DNA from: CAWBXL01 sp963837365
Lineage (GTDB): Bacteria > Acidobacteriota > Terriglobia > Terriglobales > Acidobacteriaceae
NCBI GenBank assembly: GCA_963837365.1
Contig: CAWIMW010000002.1
Span: 1-64,000 of the forward strand
Reading direction: 5' to 3'
DNA: 64,000 bases
In this document: in pieces, positions 8,555 to 16,851 of the stretch
How the letters are laid out: each line of letters begins with the position of its first letter
How positions within the stretch are numbered: position 1 is the stretch's first letter
Notes under the pieces: model-generated
The model's database searches: none
What the model was told of the DNA's origin: nothing
What the model saw: the letters and a program-made list of their open reading frames with translations, nothing else
Position numbers and translations under genes: made by a program

Positions 8555-9595
8555 ATGATGATTATAGGATGTGATTTCCATCCCAGCTGGCAACAAGTGA
8601 GTTGGCTGGATACGGAGACAGGCGAGACCGGGGAGCAGAAGCTGGTGACGGCTTCAGGCGATGCCGAGCGCTTTTACCGGGAGGTCCCGGCGCCGGCGCT
8701 GATCGGCATGGAAGCGACCGGCAACTGCCACTGGCTGGTGGACCTGTTGGGTGAGTTGGGCCACGAGTTGTGGATGGGTGATGCGGCGCAGATTCGTGCG
8801 AGTGTAGTGCGGCAGCAGAAGACCGACAAGCGCGATGCCGCGCACATTCTGAAGCTGCTGGTGGAAGGACGGTTTCCGCGCATCTGGATGCCGTCGTCGG
8901 AAGTGCGCGATCTGCGGCAGTTGCTGGTGCATCGCTACAAGCTGGTGATCTTGCGGGCGCGGGTAAAAAACGAACTGCAACATCTCGCCTTGAATAAGGG
9001 AGTGCAGCGGAAGCGCAAGCTGTGGTCGCAAGCCGGACAGCAGCTGTTGCGCGAGTTGCCGCTGCAGCCATGGGCATCACGCCGCAGAGAAGACCTGCTG
9101 CATTTGCTGGAGATGTTCCACCAGCAAATTGCTCCACTGGATGCAGCGGTGAATGCCGAAGCCGAGCGTGATCCGCAAGCCCGACTGCTGATGACGCAAC
9201 CGGGCGTGGGCCCGATTACTTCATTGGCCTACGTGCTGACCATGGGCGATGTCAGCCGCTTTGCCCGCGGCAAGCAGGTGGCCAGCTATTTAGGCCTGAT
9301 TCCACGCGAGCATTCATCCGGCGGACGGCAGAAGCTGGGCGGGATCTCGAAGCAAGGCAATCGCATGCTGCGCATGTTGCTGGTGGAAGCGGCGACCATT
9401 GCAGTGCGTTACGATCCCGAGTTTCGCAGAGAGTATCAGCATCGCTGTCACTCGAAACCGAAAGCGGTGGCGAAGGTGGCAGCGGCGCGCAAGTTGGCCA
9501 TACGACTGTACTGGATGCTGCGCACGCAAAAGCCGTATCCAGAAGTCGTTCGTATCGAGAGCAGCCCGCGGGTGCCCCTGGTCGGCGCAAGCTAG
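8555..9595 (+). CDS. IS110 family transposase
   Basis: The 346-aa recombinase has the two IS110 domains. The N-terminal DEDD/RuvC-like domain shows IGCDFHPSW near residue 4, GMEATGNCHW near 52 and TDKRDAAHI near 92. The C-terminal Tnp domain starts at about residue 210 (MTQPGVGPITSLAYVLTMGD) and has the conserved Ser region (EHSSGGRQKLGGISKQGNRMLR). It should cut and rejoin DNA by the IS110 mechanism with a guide RNA. The start is the first of two tandem ATGs (8555/8558), with AAGGAG 7 bp upstream. An open frame continues upstream to 8510 but lacks a ribosome site. The gene looks intact. Confidence 0.92.
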   Translation: MMIIGCDFHPSWQQVSWLDTETGETGEQKLVTASGDAERFYREVPAPALIGMEATGNCHWLVDLLGELGHELWMGDAAQIRASVVRQQKTDKRDAAHILKLLVEGRFPRIWMPSSEVRDLRQLLVHRYKLVILRARVKNELQHLALNKGVQRKRKLWSQAGQQLLRELPLQPWASRRREDLLHLLEMFHQQIAPLDAAVNAEAERDPQARLLMTQPGVGPITSLAYVLTMGDVSRFARGKQVASYLGLIPREHSSGGRQKLGGISKQGNRMLRMLLVEAATIAVRYDPEFRREYQHRCHSKPKAVAKVAAARKLAIRLYWMLRTQKPYPEVVRIESSPRVPLVGAS

Positions 9596-9939
9596 ACCGT
9601 GATGTTGATTGGGCGCTCTCGCATCCCACGAAGAGAATGGGATGTTCGCATAGAAGAATCATGGCCGCTGTAGTGGTCGAATCGATGGTTGGTGGAACGG
9701 CGAGTTCTGCCGCAGAGTGATTCATGGTGAGATCCAGAGTCTTAGTCCTCAACTTTCTCTGGCAAACCAACCGGTGCTCACGCACCGGCCACGACCATTA
9801 CGCCTTGACAACGCCTTCGTTCTTATCGAGGGGCACCCCAAGGGATTTGCTTTTGACTTTCTCCTGCGGAATGTCAGATGTGGCCCACCCGGACGACCCC
9901 CGGGACATTAGAAACGCGCCTGTCTTAACTAGACCGTCG
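9596..9939. other. Intergenic region between IS110 transposase and glgA
   Basis: This 344-bp spacer lies between convergent genes. It contains a hairpin at 9622-9644 (7-bp stem, 9-nt loop) and the second copy of the dispersed repeat (9759-9842). Open frames crossing it are shadows running into the antisense of glgA. No gene is supported. Confidence 0.6.
9759..9842 (+). repeat. Dispersed direct repeat, copy 2
   Basis: This is the same-strand partner of 6395-6479, about 3.36 kb apart. The shared core includes CCTTGACAACGCCTTCG and TCTTATCGAGGGGC. Both copies contain a perfect TTGACA, but no matching -10 box lies 16-18 bp downstream, so a promoter role is not supported. Confidence 0.8.
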
Positions 9940-11401
9940 CTACCCCACCGGCGGTTTTTGTCCCTGTGTCACCCGCTCATAAACCCGGACATACTCCTTC
10001 GCCGAAGCATTCCAGGAGAAATCCCGGCTCATCCCATTGCGCATGAGCGTTTGCCAGGAAGTCTGGTCACGGTAGGCGCGCAGTGCTTCTTTGATGGTCA
10101 GCAGCAGCGCTTCCCCCTTATAGTCAGTGAACTTGAACCCAGTACCTTTGCCGGTGCGAGCGTCCCAAGGCTCAATGGTGTCATCGAGGCCGCCGGTTGC
10201 GCGCACAATCGGCACCGTCCCATATTTAAGGCTGTAAATCTGGTTCAGGCCGCAGGGTTCGTACTTCGAGGGCATGAGGAACATGTCACTGCCGGCTTCG
10301 ATCTTGTGGGCCAGCGCGTTGTCATAGGCGATTTTGACCGCGATCTTATTCGGAAACTGCCGGCCCAGGCGCATGAACATTTCTTCATAGACCTTGTCGC
10401 CGCTGCCAATCCCCACAACGATCATTTCCTCGCGCGCCAGACGGTCCATGATCTGTGCAATCAGATCAAACCCTTTTTGCGCGGCAAAACGCGAAACAAT
10501 TCCAAGTACCGGCAAGATTCGGATTGGCCGAAGTCATCCCAAAAGCCGCCAGCAAGTCCTGTTTGCATTTCGCCTTGGCGCCTAAGTCCTGCGGAGAGTA
10601 GCGGGCTATGATGTATTTGTCCTTCTCCGGGCTCCACTCGTCGTAGTCCACGCCGTTCAGGATCCCCGTCACCGTCGAAGCCCGGTTGTGCAGCACACCC
10701 TCGAGCCCAAAACCGTATTCCGTCGTCTGAATCTCCTGGCTGTATTTCTTACTCACTGTGGTAATGAAATCAGAAAACGCCAGTGCACCCTTAAGGAAGT
10801 TCACCTGCCCAAAGAACTCCATTTTGGTAATCGTGAACAAGTCCCAGGGCAGCATGAGGAGCGCCAGGGTGTCGGGCGGGAAGAGGCCTTGATACCCCAT
10901 ATTGTGAATGGTGAACACTGTGGCCACGTCGCGAAAAGCGGGGTCCCCGGCATACTGGGTAGAAAGCAGTATCGGAATCAGCGCGGTTTGCCAGTCGTGG
11001 CAATGAAAGATATCCGGTACCCCCAAAATTTTGGAAGCTTCCAGCACCGCGCGCGAAAATAACGCAAAGCGCTCCGCATTGTCCGGATAATCGCCTGCCG
11101 AAGTTCCGTACAATGCTTCCCGGTCGAAAAATGGCGGATAGTCTACGAAACAGAAGCTCACTCCCGAATGATTGCCATCGGTCACGACTGAACAGAAGCG
11201 ATACTGATCGTCAAAGGGAATAGTAAGACTGCGGATCAGAGTCTGGGCCCCAAACAGTCTGGTCTGGCGGTATTTCGGGAGATACACCGTGACCTGATGC
11301 CCGAGCGCAGCCAGCGCCCGCGGCAGTGCTCCAACCACATCAGCCAATCCGCCGGTCTTGGAGAACGGTACGCATTCCGAGGCTGCGAAAGCAATGTGCA
11401 T
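9940..11401 (-). pseudogene. glgA: Glycogen synthase, one-base frameshift
   Basis: The 5' part (from ATG 11401) encodes the GT5 N-terminal domain with the ADP-glucose-binding KTGGLADVVG motif near residue 15 and HCHDWQTALIP. The 3' part from about 10515 to 9940 encodes the GT-B C-terminal domain (GIVSRFAAQKGFDLI, PSKYEPCGLNQIYSLKYGT). The two join at about 10515-10520: the 5' frame reads NPNLAGTW and the other frame continues LPVLGIVSR, consistent with one extra base. Repaired, it would be a normal ~487-aa bacterial GlgA that elongates alpha-1,4-glucan from ADP-glucose. AGGAGG lies 12 bp before ATG 11401; a frame open to 11440 adds 13 unsupported residues. All key motifs are conserved, so the break is recent or an error. 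Confidence 0.88.
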
Positions 11402-11517
11402 GAGGGTGGCGTTCCTCCTGGCTGGCGGCTCTGCCGTCATGGCAGGCTATGATAGTAGCGCCATCATCCAAACAACGGCGTAATAAAGTTTAACCGCCGG
11501 AAAGAAAGAGGGTCAAC

Positions 11518-12375
11518 GTGCCCAGAGTCATCTCCCGTGCCCCGCACGAAAAGCGGAAGCCCAAGCTGGGCCAGCACTTCCTGACTGATGGAAGCGCGGC
11601 TGTGCAAATCGTGGATGCCTTGGGCGATATCTCCCACAGGACGGTCTTCGAGATTGGGCCGGGCCGCGGTGCCCTTACCTCCCTCATTGCCAGGCAGGCA
11701 CAACGGCTGATTGCCGTGGAGTTGGACCGGGTGCTCGCCGCTCAGTTGCGCATGCAGTTCGGGCAATCGCGCAATGTCGAGATTATTGAAGGTGATGTGC
11801 TGGCCATCGACTTCAACACAGTTTTTGGGCCGCGGCCGGGAATCACTCGCACGGAGACTCAGGCCACCCAACCGGTAACGGTCGTCGGCAATATTCCTTA
11901 CCACATCACTTCTGAGTTACTGTTGCGCTTGTTTGAGCATCGGAATTATGTGGAATCCATGGTGTTGATGGTGCAGCGCGAAGTGGCGGACCGGCTGGCC
12001 GCAGAACCAGGGGGCAGCGAGTACGGTTTACTCTCGGCAACCGCGCAACTTTATTCGCGTGTGGAGAAGCTGTTTACCCTTCCTCCGGGTGCGTTTGCCC
12101 CTCCCCCCAAGGTGTATTCGGCTGTGGTAAGGCTCACCCTCGAACCACGGCTGGAGGGATTACAGGTTCCGGAACGTGAGTTTATCGATTTCCTGAAACT
12201 CTCATTTGCGCAAAAACGCAAAACCCTGGGGAACAATCTAAAGGCGCGCTATAAGCCACAGGAATTAGAATTAGCCTGGAAGAAGGCCGGGATAAAACCC
12301 ACCATACGGGCAGAAGCTTTATCTTTGGACAAGAGTGCCGCGATGTTTCGCGCCCTGCATAACGGCAACTCATAG
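11518..12375 (+). CDS. rsmA: 16S rRNA dimethyladenosine transferase
   Basis: The 285-aa SAM-dependent methyltransferase should dimethylate two adjacent adenines in the 3' hairpin of 16S rRNA during 30S assembly. It shows KLGQHFL at 16-22, the SAM loop FEIGPGRGAL at 44-53, the acidic VELD near 67, and the catalytic NIPYH at 125-129. An insertion of about 19 residues (TVFGPRPGITRTETQATQ) before NIPY lengthens that loop. The start is GTG 11518 behind GAGGG; no in-frame ATG lies nearby. Its promoter must lie in the 116 bp shared with the divergent glgA. The AmrB gene follows 8 bp downstream. Confidence 0.95.
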   Translation: MPRVISRAPHEKRKPKLGQHFLTDGSAAVQIVDALGDISHRTVFEIGPGRGALTSLIARQAQRLIAVELDRVLAAQLRMQFGQSRNVEIIEGDVLAIDFNTVFGPRPGITRTETQATQPVTVVGNIPYHITSELLLRLFEHRNYVESMVLMVQREVADRLAAEPGGSEYGLLSATAQLYSRVEKLFTLPPGAFAPPPKVYSAVVRLTLEPRLEGLQVPEREFIDFLKLSFAQKRKTLGNNLKARYKPQELELAWKKAGIKPTIRAEALSLDKSAAMFRALHNGNS

Positions 12376-12383
12376 GAGGCGAC

Positions 12384-13196
12384 ATGGCCGCCATCATCCG
12401 CCACCCGGCGGTCGCCGGGCGCTTCTATCCGGACGAGGCAGGCGTTTTACAGGAAGAAGTACGCTCGTATATTCCGCCTACAACCGAAAAGATCTCCGCC
12501 CTGGGGTGTATTGTCCCCCACGCCGGATACATGTACTCCGGACACATTGCCGGCGCAGTTTATTCGCGGATTGCCATTCCAGATCGTTGCATTCTGATGT
12601 GTCCCAATCACACCGGCCGAGGCCAGCCACTTTCCATCATGAGCAGTGGGGAATGGGAAACACCGTTGGGCCGTGTGCCTGTCAATTCTGAACTGGCGGC
12701 TTCATTAAGAGAAAAGTTTCCGCTTCTACGCGACGATGCGGAAGCCCATCGGTCGGAACATGCCGCCGAAGTCCAGCTCCCGTTTCTGCAAGCGCTCAGT
12801 CCTCATTTCTCGTTTGTGCCCATTACCCTCGGCACCGGCCAGTTTGAGGTCCTGGAAGGACTGGGATTGGCAATTGCGGATGTTTTGTGTCAACAGAGCA
12901 AACCTGTTCTGATCGTCGCTTCCAGCGATATGAATCACTACGAGAACGACGCCATCACCCGCGTCAAAGACCACAAAGCGATCGCTCAAATTCTGGCGCT
13001 GAATCCCCGTGGACTATTCGATGTAGTTACCAAAGAACGAATCAGCATGTGCGGATTTGGACCGGCTGTCGCTATGCTGACTGCCGCCCGTCAGTTACAC
13101 GCAACTCATGCAGAGTTGGTAAAGTATGCAACTTCAGGCGATGTCTCCGGAGACCGCAACCTGGTCGTGGGCTATGCCGGAGTGATCGTGAACTAA
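12384..13196 (+). CDS. amrB: AmmeMemoRadiSam system protein B (MEMO1 family)
   Basis: The 270-aa MEMO-family protein starts RHPAVAGRFYP and has IVPHAGYMYSG (about 43-53), PNHTGRG, HRSEHAAEVQLPF and SSDMNHYE, matching the His/Asp/Cys metal-site pattern of the fold. A MCGFGPA motif supplies the conserved cysteine region. In prokaryotes MEMO often occurs with an AMMECR1 domain and a radical-SAM protein; neither is adjacent here. Biochemical role in bacteria is unknown. Start ATG 12384 has a strong AGGAGG at 7 bp. It is very likely co-transcribed with rsmA (8-bp gap) and ends in a bidirectional terminator. Confidence 0.9.
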   Translation: MAAIIRHPAVAGRFYPDEAGVLQEEVRSYIPPTTEKISALGCIVPHAGYMYSGHIAGAVYSRIAIPDRCILMCPNHTGRGQPLSIMSSGEWETPLGRVPVNSELAASLREKFPLLRDDAEAHRSEHAAEVQLPFLQALSPHFSFVPITLGTGQFEVLEGLGLAIADVLCQQSKPVLIVASSDMNHYENDAITRVKDHKAIAQILALNPRGLFDVVTKERISMCGFGPAVAMLTAARQLHATHAELVKYATSGDVSGDRNLVVGYAGVIVN

Positions 13197-13197
13197 A

Positions 13198-13224
13198 AAA
13201 GGCGGAGCAATCTGCTCCGCCTTT
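13198..13224. terminator. Bidirectional intrinsic terminator
   Basis: AAAGGCGGAGCA (13198-13209) pairs perfectly with TGCTCCGCCTTT (13213-13224) around the loop ATC. It has A-tract and T-tract ends, and lies between amrB and the convergent DUF3011 gene, so it can serve both. Confidence 0.9.
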
Positions 13225-13239
13225 CGCAATGATCGCCGG

Positions 13240-14010
13240 TTACCGAACGACCTGAAAATCCGCCCGGCAGCCACGGTCAACCCAGATTCCTCCCCGGTCA
13301 TAGCCCCAGGTTTGTCCCTGGACGCATGCAGAGCCGCTGCGCTGCTTTGTCATCTGCACCCGAGCACGACTGGTATCCACCGGGCAATATTTCCGGTGCC
13401 CGTCCTCGGAGGAACAGTTGATGAATTGGTCCGCTGCCGCTCCCCCTCCGCGGTGATCGCCATCGCGGCCCCGGTCACGGTCACGGCCCCGGCCCTGATC
13501 TCCGCGAACCTCAACATTGAAATCGGCGCGGCAGCCGCGGTCCACCCAGATCTGCGTATTGTCGTATCCCCAGGTTCTTCCTTGTACGCAGGAGGAGCCG
13601 CTGCGTTGTTTCGCCAGAGTTACGCGGCTATTGGGGCGGATTGGGCAAACGCGCCGATGCCCGTCTTCCGAGGAACAATTCACCAGCTGCGACCCGCCGC
13701 CGTAGCCGTTGTTGCCGCCGTCTCCGTACCCTCCCCTGCCGTAGCCTCCGTTACCGACGGAAAAATCTGCCCGGCAGCCACGGTCAACCCAGATTCCTCC
13801 CCCGTCATAGCCCCAGGTTTGCCCCTGGATGCACGCGGATCCGCTGCGCTGCTTGATCATCTGCACTCCCCCGCGTGTCTCTACCGGGCAATACTTCCTA
13901 TGCCCGTCCTCAGATGAACAATTGATGTTGTCCGCTGAAGCCAGCGGCGCAAGCATACAGATCACTCCGACTGCGAAACTGAAATAGAGCCAAGTCCTCA
14001 TCATGTGCAT
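13240..14010 (-). CDS. Secreted protein with three DUF3011 repeats
   Basis: This 256-aa protein has a signal peptide (MMRTWLYFSFAVGVICMLAPLASA) and three near-identical ~55-residue units. Each unit begins with NCSSEDGHR and a CP pair, continues with a KQRSGSxC motif and QGxTWGYD, and ends IWVDRGCRADF. Each has four cysteines, which suggests two disulfides per unit. Gly/Arg/Asp-rich linkers separate the units. DUF3011 proteins are extracytoplasmic and of unknown role. The start is set at ATG 14010 because GGAGG sits 5 bp upstream; an open frame extends to 14142 but would bury the signal peptide. The FecR-like gene lies upstream on the same strand with a 37-bp gap. Confidence 0.88.
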   Translation of the reverse strand: MHMMRTWLYFSFAVGVICMLAPLASADNINCSSEDGHRKYCPVETRGGVQMIKQRSGSACIQGQTWGYDGGGIWVDRGCRADFSVGNGGYGRGGYGDGGNNGYGGGSQLVNCSSEDGHRRVCPIRPNSRVTLAKQRSGSSCVQGRTWGYDNTQIWVDRGCRADFNVEVRGDQGRGRDRDRGRDGDHRGGGAAADQFINCSSEDGHRKYCPVDTSRARVQMTKQRSGSACVQGQTWGYDRGGIWVDRGCRADFQVVR

Positions 14011-14047
14011 TTCAGCCTCCTCATTTTTTCGATGATTTGAACGCCGA

Positions 14048-15394
14048 TTATTTTCTAGTTGTACCACGCGGAGCTGGAGCAGAACGCGATGGCGCTGTTG
14101 ACCGCGGTGATCCGCCGCCCATGTTACTGCGGGGTGGCGCAACGCTTCTGGGTGCGCTAGGACGCGACATCCCGGGATTGTTAATCATAGGTCCCGGCGT
14201 GATCGGCCTGAAGGCCGGTACCGGATGAACATTCGTGGTCACCGAGCCGTTCTGCTGCACCCTGGTTGAAAGACGTGACATGTCTCGGATACTTCCACGC
14301 GGAACCCCCAACCCGGCAGAATTCCTCTCAATCACCATGCGATGCGTGGAGGTGAGCGAGTTGGAAATGATCGGTCGGGGCGTCATCACGATTGTGCCGC
14401 GTCCGGGCCGCCCGGCGGGTGGTTGCGGTTGACGGAAATTTGTCGGAGCATTGATCACCGGCGGGAAACCAAACCAACTCCCACATCCCCCCGGCTGCCA
14501 GGCCCATCCGAAAGACGGGCCATACAGCCACGACCCGCAGTGATACGGGGTCCATCCCCAGGGATACGCCGAAACCCAGGTGTAACCCGAGCCTGGATAC
14601 CAGGCCCATCCCCCATCCATGAATGGGTCCCATCCCATACTCACAAAATAGGGCTGCCACACCATGCCGTAGCCGGGCGCATTAAAAAAGTTCCCGTAGT
14701 AGTTGAGATCGCTCACCCCATACGCATTCGGCGAGTAGTCATGGTTCTTGCTCAGGTAGGTATTGTGGTATTTGTCTTGTTCTTTGTCCCAGGTATCGAA
14801 AGGAGTTTCTTCTAATTTGGCGGTTTGGTATTGATCATGGTCGGCAAGATCGAAAGTGACCGATTGGTTCTTTCCCACCTCTATGCTGCCAGAAGCTCCC
14901 TCGACGTTCGCCGCGCCCTTGAAAACTGCAAGCGTGGCATTGGCTTCATTCACCTGCACGCGAAAGTGCGCAGCATCCTTCAATGCGGCGGTCTCTCGGA
15001 CAAAGTTCAATGTGAATTCGTCGTCTTTGCCGCCACGGAAATCCACATATACCGTACCTTGCCGCACCTTGACGCTTGACACTCTGGCGCCGGAATCCCT
15101 CAGCGACAGTTGGGGAAACTCAACTAAGGAGTTGGGAGCGAGCCTCACCGCGCTGCCATCCTCGAACTCCACTTCCGCGCGACCTTCTTTACCCGTTTGT
15201 AGTTTCACGCCTTGCGTGATGGGCAGGTTTAGAAATGCTTTTTCCAGTCCAGCGCCGGTATTGCGGTCAATCTGGACGTCGCCATCCACGCTGCTCAGGC
15301 GTACGATTCGCACTTGCGAGTCGGCAAGGGCTAAAGGGGTTATGAGGAGAATTGCTACCAATAGTCGGATCAACGGGGACGTGCGTACCTTCAT
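14048..15394 (-). CDS. Secreted FecR-domain protein with aromatic-rich C-terminus
   Basis: This 448-aa protein has a signal peptide (to about ALA24), a FecR-like beta domain at about 28-175 (VDGDVQIDR, RAEVEFEDGSAVRLAPNS, GTVYVDFRG) and a Trp/Tyr/Gly/Pro-rich region at about 205-320 (YTWVSAYPWGWTPYHCGSW, FGWAWQPGGCGSW). A Pro/Ser/Arg tail rich in PRS repeats follows. The aromatic segment is typical of acidobacterial DUF6600-like secreted proteins. The FecR fold here is probably structural, since there is no sigma factor or TonB receptor nearby. ATG 15394 has GGAGG 7 bp upstream. It heads a likely transcript with the DUF3011 gene. Confidence 0.85.
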   Translation of the reverse strand: MKVRTSPLIRLLVAILLITPLALADSQVRIVRLSSVDGDVQIDRNTGAGLEKAFLNLPITQGVKLQTGKEGRAEVEFEDGSAVRLAPNSLVEFPQLSLRDSGARVSSVKVRQGTVYVDFRGGKDDEFTLNFVRETAALKDAAHFRVQVNEANATLAVFKGAANVEGASGSIEVGKNQSVTFDLADHDQYQTAKLEETPFDTWDKEQDKYHNTYLSKNHDYSPNAYGVSDLNYYGNFFNAPGYGMVWQPYFVSMGWDPFMDGGWAWYPGSGYTWVSAYPWGWTPYHCGSWLYGPSFGWAWQPGGCGSWFGFPPVINAPTNFRQPQPPAGRPGRGTIVMTPRPIISNSLTSTHRMVIERNSAGLGVPRGSIRDMSRLSTRVQQNGSVTTNVHPVPAFRPITPGPMINNPGMSRPSAPRSVAPPRSNMGGGSPRSTAPSRSAPAPRGTTRK

Positions 15395-15475
15395 GAGTGC
15401 ACCTCCGCAAAAGGCTCTTGCTCTTGTCTAATTAGAACACTGATTGGGGTTATTTGTTGCCCAATTCTTGTCGGA

Positions 15476-16162
15476 TTACTGTCCGCCGGAGGAAAGCAAA
15501 AGTCTTTGCAGACGCGCCCGTACCACATTGATCACCGAGCGGTCCTCAATAATTTTCTGCATGATCGGGGCAATTGCAGGCAAGTCCTCCAGTCCGCCGC
15601 CCTTGGCGGAGGATTCCATCTGCTTGGTCACTTCATCGAGTGCGAGCTTTTGGTGGCGATGGCCATAGTCGAGGCGGCGTCCGTATTCAAGGGTACTGGA
15701 GAGATTCTGAAAAATCCGGGTCAGTTCCATGACTTCCGGGACAACCGGGTAGTTGTATGTAGCGCTTGTATTCTGTGTTCCGTCCTTGTAGGTGAGTGTC
15801 TTTTTGCCGGTAAAAGCCAGGTTGCGCTTTGTGGTTTCAATCTGTCCCTGGAAATAGTGCGCGCGTTTGGCCAAAGCAAAAATCTTTGCGATCAACGATG
15901 GAGATGCGGTGAATTCCAACTGCTCCGTGTCCGGCACAGAGTCGTCATTCGAGTACCTGGAAGAGGTGATTAACCTCCCGTTCCCCTCATAACGCGCATG
16001 GCCGCCGGAACTGATGGATATCGCATAGTGGCTGGGATCGGAGCCGGGGAAATCCTGGGTATAAGTGATGATCGCAGCCTGCTGGCTGAAGGCGGGCAGC
16101 GGGGTGAGCGCCAGAAGCAGCACTCCGATCACCCCGGACAACAATTGGTTCGATCTCATCAT
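15476..16162 (-). CDS. Secreted protein of unknown function, coupled to ruvC
   Basis: This 228-aa protein is not recognised. It has a signal peptide (MMRSNQLLSGVIGVLLLALTPLPAFS) followed by a soluble domain with a strand-rich first half (ITYTQDFPGSDPSHYAISISSGG, TEQLEFTASPSLIAKIF) and a helical second half ending in basic residues. The ATG at 16162 overlaps the ruvC stop codon by four bases (ATGA), so translation is probably coupled. A frame extending to 16210 would add residues inside ruvC with no ribosome site. Such secreted proteins behind ruvC look lineage-specific. Confidence 0.75.
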   Translation of the reverse strand: MMRSNQLLSGVIGVLLLALTPLPAFSQQAAIITYTQDFPGSDPSHYAISISSGGHARYEGNGRLITSSRYSNDDSVPDTEQLEFTASPSLIAKIFALAKRAHYFQGQIETTKRNLAFTGKKTLTYKDGTQNTSATYNYPVVPEVMELTRIFQNLSSTLEYGRRLDYGHRHQKLALDEVTKQMESSAKGGGLEDLPAIAPIMQKIIEDRSVINVVRARLQRLLLSSGGQ

Positions 16163-16659
16163 GCCATAGCACGCTGGCGGTCCAGCGTGGTGGAAGTATG
16201 TAAATGGCAAATGGCAATCGCCAGCGCGTCTGCGACGTCGGGCGGCTCGGGAATTTCCGCCAGGTTCAACAAGCGTGCCACCATGTGCTGGACCTGGACT
16301 TTTTCTGCCCTGCCATATCCGACCACCGCAGATTTTATCGAAAGTGGTGAATATTCAACCACCGCCAATCCCACGGAAGATGCCGCCAGCATGGCCACTC
16401 CACGCACCTGACCCAACTTGAGCGCAGATTTCACGTTGAGCGCGTAAAAAACGTCTTCGATCGCAACTTGACTGGGCCGGTGTTCGGCGATTAGCGCGTT
16501 CAAGCGGTCGAAAATTGTTGCCAGGCGTGCGGCCATAGAATCGCGTGGAGAAAGCTTTATGGCTCCGCAGTCCAGGCATTGCAGCTTCCCATCATCGTGT
16601 AACTGGACAACTCCGTAACCGGTGTATTCGGTGCCGCAGTCAATCCCCAGGACGCGCAT
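16159..16659 (-). CDS. ruvC: Crossover junction endodeoxyribonuclease RuvC
   Basis: The 166-aa protein is the Holliday-junction resolvase of the RuvABC system, cutting recombination intermediates symmetrically. The four acidic catalytic residues are visible: D7 (GIDCG), E68 (AIEDVF), D141 and D144 (PPDVADALAIAICH). The basic DNA-contact region NVKSALKLGQVRG is intact. ATG 16659 follows 15 bp after the stop of the small YbdD-like gene. ruvA and ruvB are not in the window. Confidence 0.95.
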   Translation of the reverse strand: MRVLGIDCGTEYTGYGVVQLHDDGKLQCLDCGAIKLSPRDSMAARLATIFDRLNALIAEHRPSQVAIEDVFYALNVKSALKLGQVRGVAMLAASSVGLAVVEYSPLSIKSAVVGYGRAEKVQVQHMVARLLNLAEIPEPPDVADALAIAICHLHTSTTLDRQRAMA

Positions 16660-16674
16660 ATGATGAAGTGTAAC

Positions 16675-16851
16675 TCAGCAACAGCGTGGACGCCGTGCCT
16701 TTACAAGTTCATATTCACGCCGGAACCCCGCGTATGCTTGTGGGGAGGAACTGAGCTGATGTTGCTCCAGATATCGCGCATAAGCCGATTCGTCGAAGAT
16801 TTCGCGAAGCATGGCAAGCAAAACCGATAGAAACGCCCTGAGCTGTTTCAT
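16675..16851 (-). CDS. YbdD/YjiX-like small protein (CstA partner)
   Basis: This 58-aa protein (MKQLRAFLSVLLAMLREIF start) has the small-family features DESAYARYLEQHQ, YAGFRREYELVKARR and a terminal PRCC. Proteins of this type almost always follow CstA-like peptide/pyruvate transporters and end in a Cys pair. ATG 16851 overlaps the cstA stop by four bases (ATGA), consistent with coupled translation and a shared job. The function of the small protein is unproven. An open frame to 16935 is antisense-free but lies inside cstA and is not used here. Confidence 0.8.
   Translation of the reverse strand: MKQLRAFLSVLLAMLREIFDESAYARYLEQHQLSSSPQAYAGFRREYELVKARRPRCC

Larger units (their letters stand above)
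8300..9720 (+). mobile_element. IS110-family insertion sequence (ends not resolved)
   Basis: The element is defined by its transposase (8555-9595). IS110 elements lack classical terminal inverted repeats and usually make no target duplication, so the ends given here are guesses that include the hairpin-rich leader and a short right flank. The right flank holds a hairpin, CATCCCA (9622-9628) with TGGGATG (9638-9644). The long leader upstream of the transposase fits the IS110 group better than the IS1111 group, which keeps its non-coding part downstream. Confidence 0.45.

Noticed and set aside
8141..8596. 151-residue minus-strand frame over the IS110 leader
   Set aside because: It has no ribosome site or family features and overlaps the hairpins and the transposase start.
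9724..10611. 295-residue plus-strand open frame opposite glgA
   Set aside because: It is antisense to the conserved glycogen synthase and its N-terminal part is only the dispersed repeat.
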